Shown: positions 25,351-35,521 of the stretch, one piece after another
How positions within the stretch are numbered: the stretch's first letter is position 1
Layout of the letters: every line of letters starts with the position of its first letter
From: Adiantum capillus-veneris
Lineage: Eukaryota; Streptophyta; Polypodiopsida; Polypodiales; Pteridaceae
Assembly (NCBI GenBank): GCA_014529385.2
Contig: CM043948.1
Coordinates: 19,812,951 to 19,876,950, forward strand
Length of the DNA stretch: 64,000 bases
Direction of reading: 5' to 3'
The notes under the pieces: model-generated
Databases searched by the model: none
What the model was told of the DNA's origin: nothing
The model's input: only the letters and a program-made list of their open reading frames with translations
Program-made: the position numbers and the translations under genes

Positions 25351-25517
25351 TGATCTCATTCCCTTTCCTTTTCATCATTACTCCCAAGCATCCATCTCTC
25401 TTGGATGAAAACTTTGTTATGGTGGTGTGTTGTTTGCATCCTAGACGCTGAAGCTAGGTGGTACCCCCTGTTTGCTTTACCATGACAGGCTCGAGGCGCG
25501 CCATTCGGTCCCCGGTG
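23993..25517 (+). repeat. 5' LTR of the Tat element
   Basis: It is colinear with 31,607-33,154 with only scattered substitutions and small indels, so insertion is fairly recent. It contains TATATAAAG at 24,826, an AATAAA at about 25,133 and a (CT)n tract at 25,309-25,348. Similarity to the 3' LTR stops at 25,517, 46 bp short of the 3' LTR's end. Confidence 0.9.
24826..24834 (+). promoter_or_regulatory. LTR TATA box
   Basis: TATATAAAG follows a C-rich run, and the same arrangement is at 32,443 in the 3' LTR. Transcription would start about 30 bp downstream, giving a leader through the rest of the LTR to gag. Confidence 0.6.
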
Positions 25518-26359
25518 CCTCCACTGAGGATCTTTTCATGAAACCCTTCAGTTTACAAGACTGAAACCCTTAAACTATTGTGAATGGATGAATGGCTAGC
25601 AGGATTTGCTAATTGGACGACAGAAGAAGAAGAGATCCAAGCACAACTAGACGAACTCCGCATCTCCATCAAAGCTCGAGTGCCAGGCGTAACGGTAATC
25701 GATTTGCAGTGGGAGAGTCAACCAACACGCCAAACCCAGTGGATATACATAGGCCAAGTGCCAAGAAGAAGAAGGAGAAGGTCGAAACCATGTCCGCAAC
25801 CTACAACCAACCCACAACAACAAAATGGAAGGAGCTCTACACAATAGAGAATCAACACTATTCTACTTTGAGAATCGGGTAACTCAAGTCACCGAGGTAA
25901 TTATCACAGTCAGTTTTCAAGTCGCACCTGATGCTGCAGCACAGATAACGGAAGCATTGGCTCACACTCTCACTAGAGAAACTAGGGATCTACTGAGTTT
26001 GTTTCAGGAAGGAACACCACCCTCTCCCACAAGCTTGGGCAGTGACTAAGCACCTCTAAGCTTCACATGAATCAGTACAACCTACCTCAAGACAGATCAC
26101 ACATACCAACACATGTACGCTCAATCAAGGTAATACTGGATTTGAAGGCTCACTACCAGCACGTCATTGACACCATGCCGGGTGGGGAGCGGTTTTTGGA
26201 GGTTCCGGTATCAGATCAACCATTTGTCTTACCTTTGGTAATGTACCGTTTGAAGTTTTAATCTGTCCTAGTATAAGAGGGTATACACGCCTCCTTGTAA
26301 AGAAGAAAAAAACTTTTGCAAGTTAAGCAGTGTGTCTTTCTAGCTCTCTCTCAGTAATC
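25518..26359 (+). other. Leader between 5' LTR and gag
   Basis: This holds about 840 bp with two small open frames (25,584-25,847 and 25,825-26,049) of no recognised family. The sequence right after the LTR (GGTGCCTCCACTGAGGATC) has the general shape of a primer binding site, but I cannot assign a tRNA. Confidence 0.4.
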
Positions 26360-27994
26360 ATGGCAAGTGTAGCATTTCCAACATTTAAAGGAAAGAAGGG
26401 GGAGGATTTGGTAACAGACTTCCTAGATGACTTTGAAGTAGCATGTGTAGTGAGCAACAAAGATACGGATGAATCCCGGGTTAGAATCTTTAAGCATCTC
26501 ATGAAGCTAGAAGCTAGATCATGGTACAATGCACTTCCACAAGCAACCAAGGATGATTGGGAACCCTTAAAAACCGCTTTTAAGAGGCGCTTTGGGGGAG
26601 GTACCACTTCAGAAAAGTTGTGGGACAAGTTGAGAGACTTGAAGCAGGAGGGTCTTTTAGAATATGCCACCTATGAGTCCAAATTTGTGGATTTGTGGGA
26701 ACGGTGGGTTGAGTCACTGGCAAGGGGGGAAGCCGCACCCGATTTCCTAAAAAAAGATCGGTTCACGCATGGCTTATGGCCCCTTCTCAAGGAGAAGGTG
26801 AAAGGTAGATTCCCGGCTACGTACGAGTTAGCCGTTGAGATTACTCGCCTTAAGGACAAGAAGTTGCGAATGAAAGCCAAAGAAACCGAGTCAACAGAAG
26901 CAGGAACATCACGTCGACCAGCAACTACGATAACAACCATTCCACCACCACCACCGGCTCTTGGGGTAAGAGATGACCAACAAGATATGTTGGCCCATAT
27001 TACTGACCAACTGCAGAATTTGTCTGTCCACTTAATACAACAAGGGAGGAGTCAAGAAAGAGATCAAGACCCTGGAAGAGCACGACGACAAAACAGGGAG
27101 TATCATTGCTACAACTGTGGAGAAGACGATCACGGTATGTACTACTGTCCCAAACCACGACAAAACTATAATAGAGGAGGTAGGAGGAACCAATTGTCAC
27201 CCTCTAGAGAAAGAACACCCCCACCCCCAGCACCACCCCCACCAACACAAATTCTACGTCCACCCCAGACACCACTACCAGAATCCATCCCACCTCTTCC
27301 ACCAGCCCCACCACCTGATCGCCCTGTAAACATCATAAGGCTAGAAGAGAAAGGAAAAGCCGTAGTAGTGGATCCACCCAGAGCAAAGGAGAGGGACAAG
27401 GTTAAGGAGAAGGTAACCTTTTTAGAACCACTTGAAGCCATGACTGTGAAAAGAGCTAGGAGGGAGAAAGCTACACAATCAGATGATGAGAGAAGCATGA
27501 GAGGAGAAACTAGCAAGAGGCCATCCAGGCCACGACGGAAATTGGGTATCACCGACTTCCAGCTAGGGAAAAGTTCTAAGCCCTATGATCTAACATTGGA
27601 TGTGGCAGAGCAAGGACCGAAGATTACATGGCCACAGCTGCTACATCTTGCACCAAAAGTAAGGCGACAATGGTCTAAAATGGTAAGTACAAGACGCTCC
27701 AAAACAAAGGTAGCCGGAGCAATTTCGGGATGCAACATGGATGACATCCTTCCAATTGTCGACGTAAACATAAAAGGAAAGAGGGTTGGAAACACCTACA
27801 TTGATGGAGGTGCACAAATCTGTGTAATGAGCGAAGCTATGATGCTTCGATTAGGGCTCGAGGTTGACAGGCCTTCTCCATGCAAGGCAAAGATGGCAAA
27901 CAACGCAAAAGTAAAGTGTGTGGGTGTGGTAAGTGTTGTGAAAATCAAAGCTTTCAACACTGAGGTAGGTAGATGTTTTTGTAATGCCTACTAA
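26360..27994 (+). pseudogene. gag: Tat element gag and start of protease
   Basis: I take the start at 26,360 (MASVAFPTFKGKKGEDLVTD). An upstream in-frame ATG at 26,330 adds ten residues. The capsid region includes ARSWYNALP and LWDKLRDLKQEGLLEY, a typical Ty3 Gag pattern. The zinc knuckle CYNCGEDDHGMYYC (CX2CX4HX4C) binds nucleic acid, and a long Pro-rich linker follows. The protease begins about residue 450 with the active-site segment TYIDGGAQICVM, where the usual Asp-Ser/Thr-Gly is Asp-Gly-Gly. A one-base frameshift near 27,970 moves the rest of the protease into the frame at 27,984, so this frame ends early at 27,994. Confidence 0.88.
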
Positions 27995-30900
27995 GGGGGA
28001 GGGCTATCCACTAATTTTGGGAAGGCCATGGTTGATGGCCATGAAGGCAAAACAGGACTGGGGTACTGGCCTTCTACGCATGACCGGTAAGAAAGGGGAG
28101 ACAATCTACTACGACATGAGGATTGGCAAGCAGAAGCAAATGAATCTGGAAACATCGGCAGATGAAACCACTAGCGAATCTTCCAGTTCTGAGGAGGAGA
28201 CCACATCCACCGACGAAAGTGACAGTTCCATTGATGTGATGGGTATCATTATGAAGGATCCACAAAGGGTAAGCACAACTGGTGATCCATCACCAAAAGG
28301 GCAACCCAATGAAGAGGAGAGCAAATCACCTGGCCTAGGAGGAAGTAGGTTGAAGGGTATGTTGTCTACGGAATTAACACTTGAGGAGAAAGATAGTTTT
28401 TTGCAAATGTTGATGGGATTTCCTAACCTGTTCATTGACAACTATGAAAGAATCACAGGAATTACAGTGGTGGAACATCATATTAAGCTGAAGGAAGGGG
28501 TAAAGCTAGTTGTGCAAAAGCTATGACGACTGGGGGTCATACAAGAAAAGGCACTCTTGGCCGAGGTAAGGAAACTGCTGGAGGCGGGATTCATCTATCC
28601 TGTAGAAAACTCAGAATGGGTGTCACCCGTAGTGGTGACGCCTAAAAAGAATGGTAAGTGGAGGGTCTGTGTTGACTACAAACCACTAAATGCAGCTACA
28701 AAGAGAGACCACTTTCCTCTCCCTTTCTTGGATGAAATTCTGAATGAAGTAGCGGGTTTTGAATGCTATACCGTCTGTGATGGTTATTCTGGATACTTTC
28801 AAATATGCATAGCCTTGGAAGATCAGCTAAAAACCACTTTTATCACGCCATGGGGTTGTTTTGCATACAGGGTTATGCCATTTGGTCTCACAAATGCACC
28901 TGCCACATTCCAAAGATATGTCACATATGTTTTTCAACCGTTCTTTGGAACATCCATAAGAGTGTTCATTGATGATTTTTGTATATATAGCTCCCGTATT
29001 TTACATTTAGAAAAGGTAACTGAAGGTTTGGCCAGGTTGCAGAGCCTAGGTGGGCAATTAAATGTGGATAAATGCCACATTGGGGAGAGTAAAGTCATTC
29101 TACTAGGCCATGAAATTTCAGCAAAAGGTATCAATGCCGACCCAAGTAAGGTGTCCGCACTCATAGCCCTACCTTCACCAACGACCGCACGTCAACTGGT
29201 CTCTTTTCTACAGAAGGTGAGGTACTTAAGTAGATTCATACATCTACTATCACAACTTGTTCTACCACTGCAACAACTCACTCAAAGATCAACTTTCACT
29301 TGGGACGAGGAAAGCGAACATCACTACAACAAGGTAAAGGAGGTCTTAGCCACTCTGCCAACTATCTCACCACCTAAGTGGGATGAAAAATTCTATGTCA
29401 CCTCAAGTGTTGGTGATGACTCATTGGGGGCTATGCTACTCCAAAAGGATATGACGACATCTTTCATGAGGCCAATCTACTTCTCTAGTCGAATGATGAC
29501 AGCAGGAGAGAAACGTTTCACCCATGTGGAACACTTAGTCCTAGCTCTTAGATTTGCAACTACAAAGTTTAGGTCATATTTGCTGCCTAAGCAATTTGTG
29601 ATTCTAACCACAGATGAAATATTTTCCTATGTTGTACAACACATGGATGTGTCTGCTAGAATTACTAAATGGCTAGTTCGTCTGCAAGAGTTTGACTACA
29701 CGGTACAGGTAGAAAGCACGACAAGGGCAAGTTTGGGGGGACTCATGACCTACCAAGTCTTTGAAGGGAAGGAGAATCAATCTAAGGAAGGAGAAGTCCG
29801 ATTACCTCCAGTACCACCGATGGTAGAAGGAGCATACTCTCTCTATTTTGATGGAGCCGACAAGCGAGCGTCCGACAAGGCAGCTGCAGGCATAGTGGTC
29901 TTTGATGACAAAGGGACAAAGGTATTTTCGTTGGGCCAATCGTTAGATTCACATTCTAACAATGAAGCTGAGTATGCAGCACTAACCAAGGGTCTACAAT
30001 GGTGCGTCTCGCAAGGTGTACAACGCCTTAATGTATTTGGGGATGCTCTACTTCTGGTAAGGCAAGTTAATGGAGCATGGACATGCAAGAATCCTAGTTT
30101 AAGGACTCACTTAAGTGGTGTAAAAACCTTGTTGGGTAAGTTTGAAGAAGTTCAAATACACCATATCCCAAGGGCTCAAAACCAAGAAGCAGATGCCCTA
30201 GCAAGTGAAAGACTACAGGAAGTGGTGGTGGGAGCAATAAAACTAAAGCTCCCTCTATTTCAAGGCAGTGATGCCTTGCCTGACATCATGCATTTTTTGG
30301 AAACAGGGGAATTCCCATCAGATTTAACAAAGGGACAGAAGCAATGGCTGACGCGGAAGGCCACAAGGTATCAACTCATCAATGACGGTTTGTACTGTAA
30401 GGGTAAGGACCAAATACTCAGGAAGGTCCCTCTCTCTCAGGAAATCACGGGAGTAATTGCTAGCTGTCACGACGGGGTTTGTGGTGGTCACTTTGCCCTA
30501 GACATAACAAGTAGGAAAATCTTGCAGGCAGGCTTCATATGGCCTAGCCTCAACCGTGATGTACACCACTGGTGCAAAACATGTAAGTTGTGTCAAAAGG
30601 CCGGCACTAGGTCACTTATGCCTGAACCACAGACACCTATTCTCTCATATGGCCCATTTGAAAAATGGGGTATCGATGCCATTGGGCCATTACCTAGGGC
30701 CAACTCAAGAAAATTCTACATTATCATGGGGGTCGACTACATGACTAGATGGGCAGAGGCTACAGCCCCCACTAGAATCACAACGGTAGAGGTAGCTAAA
30801 TTTATCTACGAGCACATATGTTGTAGGTTTGGCACACCTTTAGAGATCATCTCTGATAGAGGGCCAGGTTTCAGAGGAGACTTGGTAGGAGAATTAATGC

Positions 30901-31175
30901 AGAAACTGGGCATTACAAGGAGGCACTCTTCACCATATTACCCTCAATGTAATGGCCTAGTTGAAAAGGTAAATGGAATGGTTTCTAAAATTATTACCAA
31001 GCAGGTAAACAATCATCCTGGAGACTGGGATAAGTATCTACTACCATCTTTATGGGCCTACAGAACTTCATTTCGTACATCCTTGGGATTCACACCGTAT
31101 CATCTAGTATTTGGTAAGGAAGCAATCTTGCCCATTGAAGTGCAACTACAAAGTCTCAGAGTAATGGCAAGCTAG
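27984..31175 (+). pseudogene. pol: Tat element protease end, RT, two RNase H, integrase
   Basis: Protease ends with GYPLILGRPWL at the start of this frame. A TGA at 28,524-28,526 interrupts the linker to RT. In the frame from 28,557 (872 aa), RT has its first catalytic Asp in VCDGYSG (residue 75), MPFGLTNAPATFQR, and FIDDF (Asp 139-140). The connection/RNase H segment is degenerate (TSSVGDDS replaces the usual Asp). A second RNase H near residues 425-560 keeps its acidic set (YFDGA, NNEAEY, FGDALL, QEADALA). Integrase has the zinc-binding HHCC region (CHDGVCGGHF...CKTCKLC, about 636-685) and Asp-Asp-Glu in GIDAIG, ISDRGPGF and LVEKVNG. A TAG at 31,173 cuts it short. The dual RNase H is the hallmark of the Tat clade. 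Confidence 0.92.
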
Positions 31176-31578
31176 CTTCAACAGCCCAACATGCATTTGA
31201 GAGATCACATCATCAACTTGGAAAGACTGCAGCTGGACAGAGAAGAAGCAATAAATTATAATGCAGCACAAGCAGAGCATAGACGGCTTAGCTTTAACGA
31301 GCATCTCCGGAAAAAAGAATCGCTTCGACACGCGCAAGGATAAGAAACTCCTACTCCGATGGGAAGGTCCTTTCATCGTCAGGAAAAAGTATGCCAATGG
31401 AAGCTACCAGCTTATGGAGGCTGATGGAAAACTTCATAAAACCAGGGTAAATGGTTGGCGACTTAAACCTTATTTTCTTCGATTTGACCAGGCTCCACCT
31501 ATTGACATTCTAGATGAGGACACACCATCAGCCGCCACCTCCGACGATAATGATCAGACAGATGAGCTAGAGACATGA
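31176..31578 (+). pseudogene. Tat integrase C-terminal domain, frameshifted
   Basis: The pol frame continues after the TAG for about 55 codons as a helical Leu/Glu-rich segment, then shifts by one base near 31,310 into the frame 31,261-31,578. That frame has LLLRWEGPFIVRKKYANGSY and VNGWRLKPYF, the GPF/Y-type integrase C-terminal module, followed by an acidic tail ending DELET. The remaining 20 bp to the LTR hold the polypurine tract. Confidence 0.85.
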
Positions 31579-31589
31579 ATGCCTCTAGC

Positions 31590-31603
31590 AAAAAGGGGAG
31601 GGC
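31590..31603 (+). promoter_or_regulatory. Polypurine tract of the Tat element
   Basis: AAAAAGGGGAGGG lies four bases before the 3' LTR start at 31,607. It is the expected plus-strand primer position, and it confirms orientation and LTR boundary. Confidence 0.8.
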
Positions 31604-31606
31604 TAA

Positions 31607-32920
31607 TGATGGGGGCTTTTCACAAGCCAAGCTCCCATACCCCTCTTCTCTCGTCCCCACCCCATGAAAACCCCCTCTTAGGGAGGGAGTGATAAAAGAC
31701 ATTGTAAAAAGTAAGAAAAAATAAAGTATGATTATGTAAATATATGAGAAAGGTAAAATAGGCCACCTCATGCCTGCGGGGCAGCCCATCCCCACCTTGC
31801 CTCCTTTTTCTTCACTGTTGCCCCGCCGTGTGTCCCTTTTCCTCTTCTCCACTCAAAAGGTCAACCCCCTCTCTCTTCCCCTTGTCCCTTCTCCTTTCTC
31901 TCTCTCCTCAAGCTACCCCACCTCTCACCAATAATGCATTCTAACTCACCAATAATGCACCCTAACTCACATGCAACTTACCCTATCTTCCAAAATAGTA
32001 TACCCCACCCCCCCTTTCTCTCTCCTATCATATCCCATGACCCAAATACCCCCCCTATCTCTAAATGGTGCCATGTCTCTTGTCTTGTAGCTAAATAACC
32101 TCCCCCACACTCACACACACTCAGTTTCACTAAAAAAGGTGCCCACAGACCCATCCCCACCCGGTGGTTACCTGATTTTTCTTGTGTTCACACACATCTG
32201 CACACAGATTCACCTCTGAACACACTCCTCTCTCTCCCCTCTTGTAATTACTTTATTCTCCATGTCACCTCTCACTTTTTTTCATCAACCCATCTCTCTC
32301 TCTTAGTCTCTCTCTCTCATGAGACTGCTGTTCTAGCACATATACACACAGCCAGACAAGTGGGACCCACAGTCACATGGCCTATGTAGATAATGATTTC
32401 TTCATTTCTAAATTCTAGAATTTCTCCCCCCCCCTCCTCCCCTATATAAAGAGGGGTCACCATCACACAAAAACACACAACATCACCAAAGAACACACTA
32501 TGCATTGTGTGTGCCTAGTGCACACACACACACCCACACCATCACCATCACCACAATCACCATGCTTGTCTTGAGCATGACCTCTACACCCTTGGCTATG
32601 TAAGATGAAGGGCAACTAAATGAAGGATGATGGCCATAATCCTCGTGCAAGTCTTCGCCATCAACTCCCACCTATCCGCCATGTGCTCTACCACTCTCCC
32701 TTCTCATTCCCCTACCCTATGCTCCCCATTTCATCACCTAATTCTCTAAATAAATCTTGAGGTTTTGTGAGTATGTTTTCTTGCAATGTTTTTCCCATGT
32801 GAGGTGTGCGGAATCGCCACCTAGTCTTGTGTTTTGGAGTGAGCTTGTGTATGTGTGAAGGGTGTGCGGATTTGCCATCCTTTTGTGATGCCTAAGTACT
32901 AAGCCGCTATACCCCCTCCC

Positions 32921-32986
<66 letters not shown>

Positions 32987-33200
32987 TTGATCTCATTCCC
33001 TTTCCTTTTCATCATTACTCCCAAGCATCCATCTCTCTTGGATGAAAACTTTGTTATGGTGGTGTGTTGTTTGCGTCCTAGCCGCTGAAGCTAGGTGGTG
33101 CCCCCTGTTTGCTTTACCATGACAGGCTCGAGGCGCGCCATTCGGTCCCCGGTGTTTTAGAGGCCGTCGGGGTTCGGGGTTCGCTTTTCTCCCGTTAGCA
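31607..33200 (+). repeat. 3' LTR of the Tat element
   Basis: It matches the 5' LTR to 33,154 and then has 46 further bases ending TTAGCA, next to the GCAA target copy. With these bases the LTR runs TG...CA as expected, so the 5' LTR is probably the one that has lost its end. The (CT)n tract (32,921-32,984) is longer than in the 5' LTR. TATATAAAG is at 32,443. Confidence 0.85.
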
Positions 33201-33204
33201 GCAA

Positions 33205-34550
33205 CGTCCACACAAAAATTGGGATTGATGCATGTGGTGCGATAGTGAGGATCATAGATATGTTAAGGAGTGTGATGACTTTGATGAATCTTACAAAGGA
33301 AACGTGGTTTTTTGGATAGACAAGAAGATTCATCTAAGGCAAGCAGGTAAGCTTATCCACTTGAGCTTTGGAAGAGGTGGAATGAAGAAGTTAGTGAAAG
33401 AAATGCAGCATCATCTTGCTCTTGTGGAAGCTGCTACATACGGATAGAATGGGAGATGATGAAGGTGCAGGTGCAAAGGGCTAGTTATGGCCTCATTCTT
33501 TGAAGACAACAGAAGCAAGTAAGTTGACTTATAAGAATTACGTCGGGTGGGAACCGCATTCGAGGAGACATGAGCTGGATTGGTGGCTTCTCTTTTGGTA
33601 TATGCATTTATTTCTAAGTCTCAAGCTAATGAGTCTATGATGGAAGAGAAGTGAAAAAGGGATGAAGAAAATGCAAGGACGTCCAAAAGGGAAGCAAGAT
33701 CCAGTAGCAAGAAAGAGAAGGGCATGCTCCCCAACCTGCTCCCAAAGTGGTCATGGAGGAGCCACCAAAGGACAAGAAGCAAGGTAAGCCAAGGGGACCC
33801 TCTTATAAGCTCAAATCTGACATTGAATTGGCTACAAATGTAAATAAGATCTTTGAGAAGCGCATTCTTAATAGCAAGGTGGAGCTCACATTGGGTGATA
33901 TCTTGGGAATTGGCGCGAGTTCCATGAAGAGATCATCGATATAATCAAAAGATAGCAGCAGATACCAAGTGAGCAGGAGCCTGATTCAGTAAAGAGCCAA
34001 ATGTTTCGACACATTGAAGCAATACTGGATGATTATGAAGAATAATTTAAGGAGCTTGAAGATGAAGAGTCAAAGTATGTGGTGCTTTTAAACCGGACTG
34101 TACCTGAGGTAAGAAATGTTTATTTTGATGATCAGGAAGACAATGAAATTATACCTAGGAGTCATTTTTCAAGGACTCATTGGGCAAGAGCAACAACTAA
34201 AACCATTGTGAAGGTGGGCAACATTGAAGAGACGGTCTTAGCACTTGTAGATGGCGATTCAAAAATTAATCTTATGGCAAAGGTCTTGTACTAGAAGGGG
34301 AAGTGGCTTATTGATATGGACCACCATTGGCGGATGCGAGCTACCAACATGCTTCCAAGAGATTTATATGGTGCATGTGCAAATGTTAAGGTAACTGTTG
34401 GGGATGTTTGTGATGAACAAAACCCTTTTATATAGGAGCATTGTAGGACGGGTTTCTCGTCTCACTCCTATCTTATTGTTGCAGACATAGCCAGAACCAC
34501 GAACATAAATGTCAATCCATGGGATGAAGCTGGATTGACTAGTGCATAGA
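33205..34550 (+). pseudogene. Unit-2 gag-pro, 3' part (zinc knuckle and protease)
   Basis: This continues the frame cut at 23,988. Frames 33,232-33,447 (zinc knuckle CMWCDSEDHRYVKEC and FGRGGMKKLV), 33,747-33,944 (SYKLKSDIELATNV) and 34,079-34,294 (SHFSRTHWARATTKT, LALVDGDSKINLMAK) match 8,157-9,219 in unit 1 nearly base for base and share most of its stops. The shared defects show that the element was already dead before the tandem duplication. Weak protease continuation runs to about 34,545. Confidence 0.8.
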
Positions 34551-35521
34551 GGCTACAAGAGGGTGTCAATATCTTGGAAAACAACAAACAACTCGCATCT
34601 AACTCAAGCTACACTCAAATGACCGAAGTCACTAAAAGCTAATTGCTAATCGGCAAACAAATCATAACCGTTAGAGCATCAAATGACATCCAAACGTTAC
34701 AAAACTTCTAGGACATGTATATAAGACCTACGCACACATGTTTATGGTCTCAAATCTCACTTTAGGTCAAGTGCAAAAATTGTGATTATTAACAGCAGCA
34801 GTGATTTTTTGACCTAGTTGTTTTCGACCCAGAATGCATCTAAATGCTTAGCAATGATGCCCCAATACCCCACCTATGCTTACTTTGTGATTTCCTAGCT
34901 TAAATTCCTACTTATGATGAAATTATGCCGCGGGTCGGTAATGCCAAAAGCTATGGATTACCATAAAATGTTTACGTCAATGCATAGAGCTCTTACCTGC
35001 GGTTGCAATGCAATAGAAGGCACCGCAATGTGACAATCGAGAAAGGAGCAGGAAGTGCAAGAAAAAGATAAGTGAGCGTCGTTATCTCATGCTGTGTTTC
35101 TATTATCCAAAACTTGAAATTAACTTACAAAATTGGAATTTATAAATTAGCCAACGTTTCTTTGGTCAAGAAACTAATAATCTAGGAGCTCTAACTAAAG
35201 ATAAGTTGATACAATCTGGAAGCTTGTAGCCACGGCTCATCGACTACACTATCCATCTAGAAAATAGTAGTTACAACATTCCCAATTTATCAAAATAATA
35301 ATTGTTTTTACAATGAAAGCTCTAAAAAATGTTATCCAAGTTACCTTGCTGCTAACATTCCCCCCCTCCTTCACTGTGTCAACGCTTGACAGCTTCATAG
35401 GCTAAAGTGATCTTTGGGTTGACGGCTGGCGAGGCAGTCTTTAAGCGCGTGTAGAGCTTTCTCATATTTGATTCTTCTTTCTTTGTCAGGGACTTGCAAA
35501 AACTGCATGGTGACTTTGTTT
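34550..35521. other. Non-coding spacer, unit 2
   Basis: It is paralogous to 9,480-10,384. No gene is seen. It contains a C-run at about 35,360. Confidence 0.5.

Larger units (their letters stand above)
23989..33204 (+). mobile_element. Nested Tat-lineage Ty3/gypsy LTR retrotransposon
   Basis: The element spans 23,993-33,200 and begins TGATGGGGGC. It is flanked by GCAA (23,989-23,992 and 33,201-33,204; AGCAA if the last A is counted as target). It has LTRs at 23,993-25,517 and 31,607-33,200, a polypurine tract just before the 3' LTR, and gag, protease, RT, RNase H, a second archaeal-type RNase H and integrase in that order. The second RNase H and the domain order place it in the Tat branch of non-chromodomain Ty3/gypsy elements. 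The unoccupied paralogous site is at about 8,120 in unit 1. Two in-frame stops and two frameshifts in gag-pol mean it is no longer autonomous. Confidence 0.92.

Noticed and set aside
27166-27552. Minus-strand 128-aa frame over the Tat gag
   Set aside because: It is an antisense shadow of the Pro-rich gag linker with no motif.
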